The translations under genes and the position numbers were made by a program. Below are positions 1 to 8,808 of a stretch of 64,000 bases of DNA, piece after piece; position 1 is the first letter of the stretch; each line of letters starts with the position of its first letter. This DNA comes from Halopseudomonas nanhaiensis (GTDB taxonomy: Bacteria > Pseudomonadota > Gammaproteobacteria > Pseudomonadales > Pseudomonadaceae). The stretch is taken from assembly GCF_020025155.1 (NCBI RefSeq), contig NZ_CP073751.1, forward strand, positions 806,001 through 870,000, read 5' to 3'. The notes under the pieces were generated by a model. The model was not told where the DNA came from and did not search any database. It saw only the letters and a program-made list of their open reading frames with translations.

Positions 1-772
1 CGGCCTTTTCCTGAATGGCGCGCAGCAGCTTGACCTGCATGGCCATCGGCAGGTCGGCCACCTCGTCCAGAAACAGCGTTCCGCCTTTGGCCGCCTGGAA
101 CAGGCCGGGCTTGTCGGACACGGCGCCGGTGAAACTGCCCTTGCGGTGCCCGAAGAATTCACTTTCCATCAGCTCGGACGGAATGGCGCCGCAGTTCACC
201 GGTACGAACGGGTGGCTCGCGCGTGGCCCAAGTGCATGAATCCGCCGGGCGACCAGCTCCTTGCCGCTGCCGGACTCACCGCTTATGTACAGTGGCGCCT
301 GGCTGCGGGCGAGCTTGGCGATCTGTCCGCGCAGCTGTTGAATCGGCGGTGACATGCCCAGGATCGGGTCATCGACCGCCGTCTCCGGCTCTGCTTCTGC
401 CTTCTGGCTCAGGCGGAGCGCGCTGTTGACCAGCTCGCGCAGGCGCTGCAGATCCACCGGCTTGGTCAGAAAATCGAAAGCGCCGGCCTTGAGCGCCGTG
501 ATGGCGGTGTCCAGGCTGCCATAAGCGGTGATCATGGCCACCGGCAGGGAAGGGCAGTTCTGCTGAATATGTCTGACCACAGCCATTCCGTCACCGTCGG
601 GTAGGCGCATATCGGTCAGACACAGGTCGAAGCGCTCTTCGCGCAGCATGTCGAGCGCCGCGGCCAGTGTGGTGGCACTGCGCGTGCGCAGGTTCATGCG
701 GCGAAGCGTCATGTCGAGCAGTTCGAGGATGTCCGGCTCGTCGTCGATGATCAGAACCAGCGGGCTAGTCAT
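1..772 (-). CDS. pilR: PilR, two-component response regulator (partial, 3' end outside window)
   Basis: NtrC-type activator of sigma-54-dependent pilin (pilA) transcription, phosphorylated by PilS. Translating the minus strand from the ATG at 772 gives a receiver domain with the acidic pair near residues 10-11 (LIIDDEPD) and the phosphoacceptor Asp54 ([10 protein letters not shown]). A sigma-54 AAA+ domain follows, with Walker A GESGSGKE and a GSFTGA loop that contacts sigma-54. About 257 codons are visible. The rest of the AAA+ domain and the helix-turn-helix domain lie beyond the left edge. It starts 42 bases downstream of pilS on the same strand, as expected of a pilSR operon. The identity is supported by family motifs plus its partner; other NtrC-family regulators share the AAA+ motifs. 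Confidence 0.93.
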   Translation of the reverse strand, partial: MTSPLVLIIDDEPDILELLDMTLRRMNLRTRSATTLAAALDMLREERFDLCLTDMRLPDGDGMAVVRHIQQNCPSLPVAMITAYGSLDTAITALKAGAFDFLTKPVDLQRLRELVNSALRLSQKAEAEPETAVDDPILGMSPPIQQLRGQIAKLARSQAPLYISGESGSGKELVARRIHALGPRASHPFVPVNCGAIPSELMESEFFGHRKGSFTGAVSDKPGLFQAAKGGTLFLDEVADLPMAMQVKLLRAIQEKA

Positions 773-814
773 GGCGATGTGGGATGCTCCTTGCAATCCG
801 GTTGGCGAAGTCCA

Positions 815-2404
815 TCATACCAAGCGTTTGGGGTGCGCGAATGTGATGCGCATGCAACACCCGCGAGGTTCCAGGGGTTCGTACTCGAGCCTCGCCTGGT
901 TGCTTTCGCACAGTTCGCGGGAAATATACAGACCCAGGCCGGTGCCGGAGGCTTCGGTCGTGTAGAACGGTTCGAAGATGTGCGGCACGTGGTCGGCATC
1001 GATTCCCGGCCCGTGATCGATCACTTCCAGCACGGGTAGATCGGTCTCATGATTGATGTACAACCGAATCCAGATCGTTCGCGGTTCGCCTTCGCGGCCG
1101 CTGTAGCGCAGAGCGTTCTGGCAGAGATTGCCGAGCACCTGGCTGAGCTGATTGGGGTCCATGCGCGTCATGATGGGTTCCCCGTCGGGCTGAGTCTCGC
1201 ATTCGAACTCGATCATGTCCGAGGCCAGCTTCGACGGCTCGAAATCCTGCAGAAACTGCTCCATCCAGAGCCCGAGATCCACCAGTTGCGGTTCACTCGG
1301 ACGTCGACGCGACAACTCGAGTACCGTCTCGATGACCCTGTTCATGCGCTTGGAATGCTGCTGGATGATTTCGCTCAGGCGCAGGTCCTGCTCGGTCAGC
1401 TGAGCCGATTCGCTGAGCAGTTGCGCGGCATGGCTGATCGCGCCAAGCGGATTGCGAATCTCGTGGGCGATGCTGGCGGTAAGTCGCCCTAGCGACGCAA
1501 GCTTGAGTTGCTGCGCCTGCTGAGCGACCTGGGCGTTGTCATCGAGGAAGATCAACACCGTCTCGTCACCAGCCTGGGTCAACGGTTTGAAGTTGGCCAT
1601 CAGCTCTGCGCCGCCGCTGTGGTTCTGGAACGGCAGTGCGCGGATCGAGGGGTACTGCTGCCACTGCTGCAGTCGCTGGGCCAACGCAGAGGAGAGACCT
1701 TCCAGCTCCATCTCGCGCATGATCGGCTTGCCAAGCATCTGCGCAGACGCTTCGTTGGCCAGCAGCACCTGGTGCCGCTTGTTCACCACCACGATGCCGG
1801 TGCGCATGCGCTGGATGATCAGTTTGTTGAGCTTCTCCAGCGAGGCCAGACTCACCGCCTGCTGCTGGGCAAGCGTCTCCGATTGCTGCACCTTGCGACT
1901 GAGCCGCTGCACAAAGAGCGCGACGGCAAAGAAGATGCAGCCGAGCACGCCCACCTGCAGATAATTCTGCGGTAACGCCGGCATCGACAGGCTGAGGAAG
2001 AAGGTCAGATACATCAGCGCCAGGCTGGCCAGCGCGGCTAGCAGCAGGCCGATACGGCCGTGCAGCAGGATATTGCCTGTGGCGACCGGAATCAGCAGCA
2101 GGTTGCCGAAGCCGCTGCCGGCACCACCGGCTGCATAGAACAGCAGGCTGAGCAGGAAGATGTCCAGAACCGCCGTGACGAACAGATGAAGATCACGGCG
2201 CCCCTGATGCAGCATCAGGGCGATGGCGACGTTGACCAGCAGGTAGATCCAGCTGGCCGCCTCGTACAGTTCGGGGTTGGCCAGATCGAGCAGACCATCG
2301 CGCAGCGAGGTGCTCAACAGCGCGAGGAGGAAGGCCAGGACTACCCGGTAAAGGTTGTAGATCCTGACGATCCGCGCTCGCTGGGAGTCTTCCTGCCTAG
2401 CCAT
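815..2404 (-). CDS. pilS: PilS, membrane sensor histidine kinase
   Basis: Sensor kinase that phosphorylates PilR to control type IV pilin expression. It has 529 residues, about the length of P. aeruginosa PilS. The first 190 residues contain several hydrophobic membrane segments, followed by a PAS-like region. The dimerisation and phosphoacceptor helix reads SIAHEIRNPLGAISHAAQLL, with the phosphorylated His at about 314. The ATP-binding domain shows an N box (NLCQNALRYS), a G1 box (DHGPGIDADH) and a G2 box (GTGLGLYISREL). It lies upstream of pilR on the same strand. Its start codon overlaps the end of the preceding small gene by 8 bases, suggesting coupled translation. Confidence 0.95.
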   Translation of the reverse strand: MARQEDSQRARIVRIYNLYRVVLAFLLALLSTSLRDGLLDLANPELYEAASWIYLLVNVAIALMLHQGRRDLHLFVTAVLDIFLLSLLFYAAGGAGSGFGNLLLIPVATGNILLHGRIGLLLAALASLALMYLTFFLSLSMPALPQNYLQVGVLGCIFFAVALFVQRLSRKVQQSETLAQQQAVSLASLEKLNKLIIQRMRTGIVVVNKRHQVLLANEASAQMLGKPIMREMELEGLSSALAQRLQQWQQYPSIRALPFQNHSGGAELMANFKPLTQAGDETVLIFLDDNAQVAQQAQQLKLASLGRLTASIAHEIRNPLGAISHAAQLLSESAQLTEQDLRLSEIIQQHSKRMNRVIETVLELSRRRPSEPQLVDLGLWMEQFLQDFEPSKLASDMIEFECETQPDGEPIMTRMDPNQLSQVLGNLCQNALRYSGREGEPRTIWIRLYINHETDLPVLEVIDHGPGIDADHVPHIFEPFYTTEASGTGLGLYISRELCESNQARLEYEPLEPRGCCMRITFAHPKRLV

Positions 2405-2639
2405 TGCGGTCCGCTTCGAGGTGCTCGGTACTGCAGTACCAGTTCTGCGCCTCGCGTACTGCCTGATCCTCTGGAAGATGCACGCCGCAATGTGTGCAGC
2501 GCACCATGAGTGGCGGCTTGTCTGCAGCAGGCGGCGGGCGACGTTTGCTCGCCTGCCAGGCCTGATACTGGCGCCAGAATGTGAACGCTGCGAACAGGAC
2601 GATCAACAGCAGAATGAACTTGATGAGACCCATCGTCAT
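2397..2639 (-). CDS. small membrane-anchored cysteine-rich protein (PP0621-like)
   Basis: An 80-residue protein with one N-terminal membrane segment (residues about 4-22, rich in Leu, Ile, Val and Phe), a basic Pro-rich stretch, and a C-terminal Cys/His cluster: CTHCG, then CSTEH about 20 residues later. That spacing suggests a small metal-binding knuckle. Proteins of this type commonly precede pilS in pseudomonads and are annotated as PP0621 family; that assignment is from memory of the family. Two candidate Met starts lie two codons apart. The gene overlaps pilS by 8 bases, so a role linked to PilS is possible but not shown. No function is known to me. Confidence 0.75.
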   Translation of the reverse strand: MTMGLIKFILLLIVLFAAFTFWRQYQAWQASKRRPPPAADKPPLMVRCTHCGVHLPEDQAVREAQNWYCSTEHLEADRNG

Positions 2640-2861
2640 CCCTGTGAAAAAATCGGAGGGCGCCAGTGTAGCCGAACCGGGGCGAGGGCCATAGCGCCAC
2701 GCGCGTCGGCCAGGGAGCGAGCGATCGGAGGCTCGTCGTGAAGGACGCCCAGGCGGTACGAGGGCCTGTATCAGGTGAGTACTGTGGAGGCTGAGAGCAC
2801 CGGGGTGATGTTCCCTGCGGCAGAGCTGAAGTTGGGGTTACGCGTTGAATGTTGCGCAGAG

Positions 2862-2897
2862 CTGCGGCATGCGCGCCGGAGGCGTCACATGCCGCAG
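2862..2897 (-). terminator. hairpin downstream of bamD
   Basis: A perfect 10-bp inverted repeat (CTGCGGCATG / CATGCCGCAG) with a 16-base loop that can itself pair CGCC with GGCG. It begins 8 bases past the bamD stop codon, the usual place for a terminator, but no T-run follows on the minus strand. It could instead be an mRNA-stabilising 3' hairpin. Confidence 0.45.
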
Positions 2898-2905
2898 GAG
2901 GCCGA

Positions 2906-3901
2906 TCAGTCGAACAGGCCGAACGTAAGGCGGCTGAACCAGGAGCGATCGCGTTCCTGCTCCTGCACGGGCGTGCGGATGTCGCTGGGGATGGCAGCCA
3001 GGGCGTCCTGGTACTGGCGTTCCATCTCGCGCTCGGCCACGGTGCGGCCGCCCTGACGTGGTGGTGTCAGCAGGCGGTCAAGCGCGCCGACCGTCATCGA
3101 CTCGACCCATCCGGCGTCGCGCTGTGCCGGCTCGACATGGTGACGGAATTCGCCGTCTTCCAGGCTGGGGTGATCCGGATAGTTTGCCTGCAGAACCGTC
3201 AGTGCGTCGGATTTCAGATCGTCCATGGCCAGGCGATCGTAGGCCTCGACCATCAGCGCCAGGCCGTCGGGTACGGCCGGGGTCTGCTGGAAGTTTTCCA
3301 CCACATAGCGCCCGCGATTGGCGGCGGCCACGAATGCGCCACGCTTGAGGTAGTAATGGCCGACGTGGACGTCATACGAGGCCAGCAGGTTGCGCAGATA
3401 CACCATGCGCAGGCGCGCATCGGGTGCGTAACGGCTGTCGGGGAAGCGGCTGACCAGCTGGGCGAACTCGTTGAAGGAGTCGCGGGCGGCGCCGGGGTCG
3501 CGACGGGTCATGTCCAGCGGCAGAAAACGCTCGAAAATGCCGCGGTCACGGTTGAACGAGGACATGCCGCGCATGTAGTAGGCGTAATCGACATTCGGGT
3601 GCTGCGGATGCAGTCGGATGAAGCGATCGGCCGAGGAGCGTGTCGCTTCCGGCTCGTTGTTCTGATGGTAGGCGTAGATCAGCTCGAGCTGGGCCTGCTC
3701 GGCGAAGCGACCGAACGGATAACGGGACTCCAGCGCACGCAGCTTCTCGATGGCCGGCCCATAATTCCTGGCGTCCAGATCCTCCTGCGCCATGCTGTAC
3801 AGCTCGGATTCGCTAAGGGACTCGTCCAGCGTCTTGGTGTTGGAAGAACAGGCCGCCAACAGGGCGAACAAACCGACCAGCAACAGGTGTTTCATCGACA
3901 T
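2906..3901 (-). CDS. bamD: BamD (ComL), outer-membrane protein assembly lipoprotein
   Basis: Essential lipoprotein of the BAM complex, which folds beta-barrel proteins into the outer membrane. The N-terminus [20 protein letters not shown] is a lipoprotein signal peptide with the lipobox LLAAC; Cys becomes the acylated residue. The mature part contains tetratricopeptide-type helical repeats (for example [20 protein letters not shown] and [21 protein letters not shown]), typical of BamD. The C-terminal tail ends [11 protein letters not shown], close to the P. aeruginosa ending. I chose the ATG at 3901, which has a GGA 8 bases upstream. An in-frame ATG at 3910 or 3928, or one at 3895, is also possible. 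It is divergent from rluD, as in other pseudomonads. Confidence 0.95.
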   Translation of the reverse strand: MSMKHLLLVGLFALLAACSSNTKTLDESLSESELYSMAQEDLDARNYGPAIEKLRALESRYPFGRFAEQAQLELIYAYHQNNEPEATRSSADRFIRLHPQHPNVDYAYYMRGMSSFNRDRGIFERFLPLDMTRRDPGAARDSFNEFAQLVSRFPDSRYAPDARLRMVYLRNLLASYDVHVGHYYLKRGAFVAAANRGRYVVENFQQTPAVPDGLALMVEAYDRLAMDDLKSDALTVLQANYPDHPSLEDGEFRHHVEPAQRDAGWVESMTVGALDRLLTPPRQGGRTVAEREMERQYQDALAAIPSDIRTPVQEQERDRSWFSRLTFGLFD

Positions 3902-4096
3902 ATGTGACATCCGGATGGACGACCGCAAGCTGTTGCCTGGGTGGGCGTCCTGTTATAGTTGGACCTCGTTTCCTGGCACGCCGCCTGCTCGGCAGGTGCC
4001 TTGAAGAGCCGTATTTAACCACAGCGCAGAGGCGAAAACCAAAACGGGATTCGGCCTGTGTATCTGGCGCCTTTCGCGCGCTTTACGTGAGTTCCC

Positions 4097-5056
4097 ATGT
4101 CAGATCGTATTCGCTTGTCCGCCCAGGTTGCCCCCGAGTCCGGAGGCCAGCGCCTCGACCAGGTCGCCGCCCAGCTGTTCCCCGATTTTTCGCGCTCGCG
4201 CCTGCAGACCTGGATCAAGGACGGCAGCCTGAAGGTGGATGGCAAATCTGTCCGCACCCGGGATACCGTCTACGGCGGCGAGCAGCTGGAGCTGGATGCC
4301 GAGCGCGAGACGCAAGGCGACTGGCAGCCGGAAGCGATCGAACTGAACATCGTTTACGAGGACCATGCGCTGCTGGTGATCAACAAACCCGCTGGGCTGG
4401 TCGTGCATCCGGCAGCCGGGCACCAGGACGGGACCCTGCTCAATGCGCTGCTGCATCACGCACCGGAGCTGGCCAAGGTACCGCGTGCGGGCATCGTTCA
4501 TCGACTGGACAAGGACACCACCGGCCTGATGGTCGTAGCCAAGACGCTGGAGGCGCAGAACGCTCTGGTCAACCAGCTGCAGGCGAGAACAGTCACCCGC
4601 GAATATGAATGTGTAGTGGTCGGGGTGATGACGGCCGGTGGCAAGGTCGATCAACCCATTGCCCGCCACGGTAGCAACCGGCAGAAGATGGCAGTGGTCG
4701 CCGGGGGCAAGGATGCGGTCAGCCATTACCGGGTGATCAGCCGGTTCCGCGCGCACACCCATGTGAAGGTCAAACTCGAGACCGGGCGCACGCACCAGAT
4801 TCGCGTGCACATGAGCCATATAAATTTCCCCCTTGTTGGCGACCAGACCTACGGCGGCAGGCTGCGCATCCCCCCGGGAGCCAGCCAGTCGCTGATCAGA
4901 ATGCTGCGCGAATTTCCGCGCCAGGCGCTGCATGCGCGCCGCCTTGAGTTGGAGCACCCTGACGACGGGCGCGCGATGCGCTGGGAGTCGCCCCTGCCGG
5001 AAGACATGCGGCAATTGCTGGCGATGCTGCGCGACGACGGTGAAATCGGCGAATGA
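4097..5056 (+). CDS. rluD: RluD, 23S rRNA pseudouridine synthase
   Basis: Makes pseudouridines 1911, 1915 and 1917 in helix 69 of 23S rRNA. The 319-residue protein has an N-terminal S4 RNA-binding domain (residues about 17-75) and the RluA-type catalytic domain. The active-site motif HRLDKDTTGL places the catalytic Asp at residue 138. ETGRTHQIRVH (near residue 235) is the family's second conserved motif. The 3' end overlaps the pgeF start by four bases (ATGA), so the two are translationally coupled. The rluD-yfiH-clpB order is conserved in gammaproteobacteria. Confidence 0.96.
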   Translation: MSDRIRLSAQVAPESGGQRLDQVAAQLFPDFSRSRLQTWIKDGSLKVDGKSVRTRDTVYGGEQLELDAERETQGDWQPEAIELNIVYEDHALLVINKPAGLVVHPAAGHQDGTLLNALLHHAPELAKVPRAGIVHRLDKDTTGLMVVAKTLEAQNALVNQLQARTVTREYECVVVGVMTAGGKVDQPIARHGSNRQKMAVVAGGKDAVSHYRVISRFRAHTHVKVKLETGRTHQIRVHMSHINFPLVGDQTYGGRLRIPPGASQSLIRMLREFPRQALHARRLELEHPDDGRAMRWESPLPEDMRQLLAMLRDDGEIGE

Positions 5057-5784
5057 GCAGTGCCTGGCTGACTGCCGACTGGCCGGCTCCACCGCAGGTG
5101 CGCACCTGCGTCACGACCCGTGAGGGTGGCAGCAGCGTCGCGCCCTGGGCCGGGCTCAATCTGGGAAGCCATGTCGGAGATGATCCTGCCGCGGTCGCGG
5201 CCAATCGCACCGTGCTGGTCGACTCGCTGGGGTGCGTACCAGCCTGGCTGGAGCAGACCCATGGCACGACAGTGGTACCCGCCGATCCGACGCAGGTCAT
5301 GGATGCCGACGCCAGCTGGACGGACCAGCCGGGAATAGCATGCACCATCATGACTGCCGATTGCCTGCCCGTGCTGTTCTGCGATCGAGCCGGCACCCGG
5401 GTCGCTGCCGCGCACGCGGGCTGGCGCGGGCTCGCCGGCGGCATTCTCGAGCAGACCATCGAAGCGTTGCGCACGCCCGAGAATGAGCTGCTGGTGTGGT
5501 TCGGCCCGGCTATCGGTCCTACTGCGTTCGAGGTGGGAGCTGAGGTGCGCCAGGTCTTTGTCGAGCACGACCCGGCAGCGGAGCAGGCATTCGAAGCGTC
5601 TACCCGCCCGGGTCATCATCTTGCCGACATCTACCAGCTCGCCCGGCTCAGATTGCAGCGGGCGGGTGTGAACGCTGTCCATGGCGGCGGTCTGTGCACT
5701 GTAAATGATGCGCAACGCTTCTATTCCTACCGACGCGACGGAACGACCGGTCGCTTCGCCTCGCTGATCTGGTTGGCCTCCTGA
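5053..5784 (+). CDS. pgeF: PgeF/YfiH family (peptidoglycan editing factor, multicopper-oxidase-like fold)
   Basis: Member of the DUF152/YfiH family, whose members have been described as purine nucleoside phosphorylases, polyphenol oxidases and editors of L-Ser-containing peptidoglycan precursors. The 243 residues carry the family's metal-binding motifs: HGTTVV (His about 74), TADCLPVLF (Cys about 101) and AAAHAGWRGLAGG (His about 120). The gene overlaps rluD by four bases and precedes clpB. The family assignment is firm; the physiological reaction in this organism is not determined by sequence. Confidence 0.9.
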   Translation: MSSAWLTADWPAPPQVRTCVTTREGGSSVAPWAGLNLGSHVGDDPAAVAANRTVLVDSLGCVPAWLEQTHGTTVVPADPTQVMDADASWTDQPGIACTIMTADCLPVLFCDRAGTRVAAAHAGWRGLAGGILEQTIEALRTPENELLVWFGPAIGPTAFEVGAEVRQVFVEHDPAAEQAFEASTRPGHHLADIYQLARLRLQRAGVNAVHGGGLCTVNDAQRFYSYRRDGTTGRFASLIWLAS

Positions 5785-5828
5785 GCCTTTGATCCGACAA
5801 AATTTTGACTCCTGTCAATGTGCCGGAC

Positions 5829-5856
5829 CTTGAAAGGGCGATAATTGTCCCTATCT
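5829..5856 (+). promoter_or_regulatory. sigma-32 (heat-shock) promoter of clpB
   Basis: CTTGAAA at 5829-5835, a 13-base spacer, then CCCTATCT at 5849-5856. This closely fits the enterobacterial RpoH consensus (CTTGAAA, 13-15 bases, CCCCATNT). It lies about 60 bases before the clpB ATG, so clpB should be heat-inducible independently of rluD-pgeF. Confidence 0.85.
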
Positions 5857-5880
5857 AAAGTCCATCACTCGTTTGAACCT

Positions 5881-5895
5881 GCCGGGCACCCCGGC
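5881..5895 (+). promoter_or_regulatory. GC-rich hairpin in the clpB 5' leader
   Basis: Perfect 6-bp stem GCCGGG / CCCGGC with a three-base loop. It sits in the predicted clpB 5' untranslated region, ending 21 bases before the ATG and just upstream of the weak Shine-Dalgarno (AGGAC). No T-run follows, so it is not a terminator. It may stabilise the message or affect translation. Confidence 0.45.
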
Positions 5896-5916
5896 CTTCA
5901 AGACAGGACAAGATCC

Positions 5917-8484
5917 ATGCGCATTGACCGTTTAACCAGCAAACTCCAGGTGGCCCTGTCCGACGCCCAATCGTTGGCGGTTGGTCGCGATCACAATCAA
6001 ATCGAACCCCTGCACTTGATGCTGGCGCTGATTGATCAGCAGCAGGGGTCAATCAAGCCGCTGTTGCGCCAGGTCGGGTTCGACACCAATGCGCTGCGTG
6101 CCGCGTTGGTCGACGCCGTCGACAAACTGCCAACGATTTCCAATCCCAGTGGCGATGTGAACCTGTCGCAGGACCTTGCTCGTCTGCTCAATAAGGCCGA
6201 TGGCCTGGCGCAAAAGCGTGGGGATCAGTTCATCTCCAGCGAGCTGGTGCTGCTTGCTGCAATGGACGACTCAAATGCTCTGGGCAAGATTCTGCTGGGG
6301 CAAGGCGTGTCGAAAAAGGCGCTCGAGACTGCAATCGAAAACCTGCGCGGTGGCGAATCGGTCAACGACGCCAACGCCGAGGAATCGCGGCAGGCGCTGG
6401 ACAAGTACACCGTCGACCTGACCAGGAAAGCCGAAGACGGCAAACTCGACCCGGTCATCGGCCGCGACGACGAAATTCGCCGAACCGTCCAAGTACTCCA
6501 GCGGCGTACGAAGAACAATCCGGTGCTGATCGGCGAACCCGGCGTCGGCAAGACGGCTATCGTCGAAGGTCTGGCGCAGCGCATCGTCAACGGCGAGGTG
6601 CCGGACGGGCTGAGGGACAAGCGCCTGCTGTCGCTGGACATGGGCTCGCTCATCGCCGGTGCCAAGTTCCGCGGTGAGTTCGAGGAGCGGCTCAAGGCCG
6701 TACTGAATGAACTGGGCAAGCAGGAAGGTCGGGTAATTCTGTTCATTGATGAGCTGCACACCATGGTTGGTGCGGGCAAGGCTGAAGGTTCGATGGACGC
6801 CGGCAACATGCTCAAGCCGGCCCTGGCCCGCGGTGAGCTGCACTGTGTGGGCGCGACCACCCTCGACGAATACCGCAAGTACGTGGAAAAGGACGCGGCG
6901 CTGGAGCGTCGCTTCCAGAAGGTGCTGGTCGATGAGCCGAGCGAGGAAGACACCATCGCCATCCTGCGCGGGCTGAAGGAGCGCTACGAGCTGCACCACA
7001 AGATCACCATCACCGATGGCGCGATCATTGCGGCAGCCAAGCTCAGCCACCGCTACATCACCGACCGTCAGCTGCCGGACAAGGCGATCGACCTTATCGA
7101 CGAGGCGGCCAGCCGCATTCGCATGGAGATCGACTCCAAGCCCGAGGCACTCGACAAACTCGAGCGACGCCTGATCCAGTTGAAGGTCGAGCGCGAAGCG
7201 CTCAAGAAGGAAGACGACGACGCCGCGCTAAAGCGCCTGGAGAAGTTGAAGGAAGAGATCGCCAAGATCGAGCTCGAATACGCCGATCTGGAAGAAGTCT
7301 GGAAGGCCGAGAAAGCCGATGTGCAGGGTAGTGCGCAGATTCAGGAGAAGATTGAGCAGGCCAAGCAGGAGCTGGAGTCGGCACGGCGCAAGGGCGATCT
7401 GAACCGCATGGCCGAGTTGCAGTACGGCATCATTCCGGATCTGGAGCGCAGTCAGCAGATGGCCGAGCAGCACGGCAAGACCGAGAACCAGTTGCTGCGC
7501 AACAAGGTGACCGACGAGGAAATCGCCGAGGTCGTGTCCAAGTGGACCGGCATTCCGGTGAGCAAGATGCTAGAAGGCGAGCGCGACAAGCTGCTGCGCA
7601 TGGAAGACGCACTGCACAAGCGCGTGATCGGTCAGCACGAAGCGGTGGTGGCGGTCTCCAATGCAGTGCGTCGCTCGCGCGCGGGGCTGGCCGACCCTAA
7701 TCGCCCGAGCGGCTCGTTCATGTTCCTCGGCCCCACCGGGGTGGGCAAGACCGAGCTGTGCAAGGCGCTGGCCGAATTCCTCTTCGATACCGAAGAAGCG
7801 ATGGTGCGGATCGACATGTCCGAATTCATGGAGAAGCACAGCGTGGCGCGACTGATCGGTGCGCCGCCGGGCTATGTGGGATACGAGGAGGGCGGCTACC
7901 TGACCGAAGCGGTACGTCGCAAGCCGTATTCGGTGATCCTGATGGACGAGGTAGAGAAGGCCCATCCGGACGTGTTCAACGTGTTGCTGCAGGTGCTGGA
8001 GGACGGTCGCCTGACCGACAGTCAGGGCCGGACCGTCGACTTCCGTAACACGGTAGTGGTGATGACCTCGAACCTGGGTTCGGCGCAGATTCAGGAACTG
8101 GTCGGTGATCGCGAAGCGCAGCATGCAGCCGTCATGGACGCCGTGAGCAACCACTTCCGCCCGGAATTCATCAACCGGATCGACGAGGTCGTGGTGTTCG
8201 AGCCGCTGGGCAAGGACCAGATTTCAGGCATCGCCAGCATTCAGCTAAGCCGTCTGCGTCAACGCCTGGCCGAGCGCGAACTGGGACTGGAAATTACCGA
8301 CGAGGCGATGGAGAAGCTCAGCGAAGTCGGCTACGACCCGGTATACGGCGCACGACCGCTCAAGCGGGCAATCCAGCGCTGGATCGAGAACCCGCTAGCG
8401 CAGCGGATACTGGCTGGCGACTTCCCGCCTGGTGCAACGATCAAGGCAAAGGTCGACGGCGACGAACTGGTCTTTACCGACTGA
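5917..8484 (+). CDS. clpB: ClpB, AAA+ protein disaggregase
   Basis: Heat-shock chaperone that threads aggregated proteins together with DnaK. The 855 residues are laid out as in E. coli ClpB (857). The N domain is at 1-145. AAA-1 has Walker A GEPGVGKT near 207-214 and Walker B VILFIDE. The coiled-coil M domain is at about 410-525 (charged Lys/Glu-rich). AAA-2 has GPTGVGKTE near 606 and the substrate-pore motif GYVGYEEGG. The start [11 protein letters not shown] aligns with the family; an in-frame upstream ATG at 5845 would fall inside the promoter. At the residue-149 position used in E. coli as an internal start, the codon here is GTC, not GTG. A strong terminator follows. Confidence 0.98.
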   Translation: MRIDRLTSKLQVALSDAQSLAVGRDHNQIEPLHLMLALIDQQQGSIKPLLRQVGFDTNALRAALVDAVDKLPTISNPSGDVNLSQDLARLLNKADGLAQKRGDQFISSELVLLAAMDDSNALGKILLGQGVSKKALETAIENLRGGESVNDANAEESRQALDKYTVDLTRKAEDGKLDPVIGRDDEIRRTVQVLQRRTKNNPVLIGEPGVGKTAIVEGLAQRIVNGEVPDGLRDKRLLSLDMGSLIAGAKFRGEFEERLKAVLNELGKQEGRVILFIDELHTMVGAGKAEGSMDAGNMLKPALARGELHCVGATTLDEYRKYVEKDAALERRFQKVLVDEPSEEDTIAILRGLKERYELHHKITITDGAIIAAAKLSHRYITDRQLPDKAIDLIDEAASRIRMEIDSKPEALDKLERRLIQLKVEREALKKEDDDAALKRLEKLKEEIAKIELEYADLEEVWKAEKADVQGSAQIQEKIEQAKQELESARRKGDLNRMAELQYGIIPDLERSQQMAEQHGKTENQLLRNKVTDEEIAEVVSKWTGIPVSKMLEGERDKLLRMEDALHKRVIGQHEAVVAVSNAVRRSRAGLADPNRPSGSFMFLGPTGVGKTELCKALAEFLFDTEEAMVRIDMSEFMEKHSVARLIGAPPGYVGYEEGGYLTEAVRRKPYSVILMDEVEKAHPDVFNVLLQVLEDGRLTDSQGRTVDFRNTVVVMTSNLGSAQIQELVGDREAQHAAVMDAVSNHFRPEFINRIDEVVVFEPLGKDQISGIASIQLSRLRQRLAERELGLEITDEAMEKLSEVGYDPVYGARPLKRAIQRWIENPLAQRILAGDFPPGATIKAKVDGDELVFTD

Positions 8485-8502
8485 TTCGTGTCATGGCAAA
8501 CC

Positions 8503-8527
8503 AAACCCCGCTTCGGCGGGGTTTTTT
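8503..8527 (+). terminator. Rho-independent terminator of clpB
   Basis: AAACCCCGC / GCGGGGTTT stem closed by a stable TTCG tetraloop and followed by a run of six T, beginning 19 bases after the clpB stop. Textbook intrinsic terminator on the plus strand. Confidence 0.95.
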
Positions 8528-8580
8528 ATGGTTGAAGGAGGTGCCAAGTCGCTTACGGACTGCCCCGATCAAGCTCCCTT

Positions 8581-8789
8581 TTCGCGCCCAGGTGCGCTCC
8601 TACATAAAGCTTCGCGTCTGCGAGGGTTGTTTGTAGGAGCGGACCCGGCCGCGAAGCAGGTTGCACAGCGCCTTCTCGCGCCCAGGTGCGCTCCTGCACG
8701 AGAGGTCGCGGTTGCCGGGGTTCTGTAGGAGCGGACCCGGCCGCGAAGAAGGTTGCACATCGCCGCGTCGCGCCCACGAACGCTCCCAC
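8581..8789. repeat. REP/BIME cluster: five alternating REP-like elements
   Basis: Five copies of a roughly 22-23-base REP-like element in alternating orientation. Those at 8633-8655 and 8725-8747 are plus, beginning GTAGGAGCGGACCCGG and ending CCGCGAA. Those at 8581-8603, 8676-8697 and 8768-8789 are minus; read on the minus strand the first begins GTAGGAGCGCACCTGG, and the last is a diverged copy starting GTGGGAGCG. Spacing between same-orientation copies is 92-95 bases, and the flanks (AGGTTGCACA) are repeated too. The 5' GTAGGAGCG head and inner palindrome are typical of Pseudomonas REPs. The 324-base gap between the convergent clpB and aceF contains this array, the clpB terminator and nothing else I can see. 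Confidence 0.88.
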
Positions 8790-8808
8790 AAGGGACCGCG
8801 CTGCCCTG

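Noticed and set aside
5805-5818. TTGAC/GTCAA inverted repeat before clpB as an operator
   Set aside because: Only 5-bp arms; chance occurrence is likely in a gap of this size and it does not match a heat-shock repressor site.
8581-8789. Possible CRISPR array
   Set aside because: The repeats alternate in orientation and the intervening sequence is itself repeated, unlike direct repeats with unique spacers; no cas genes are near.
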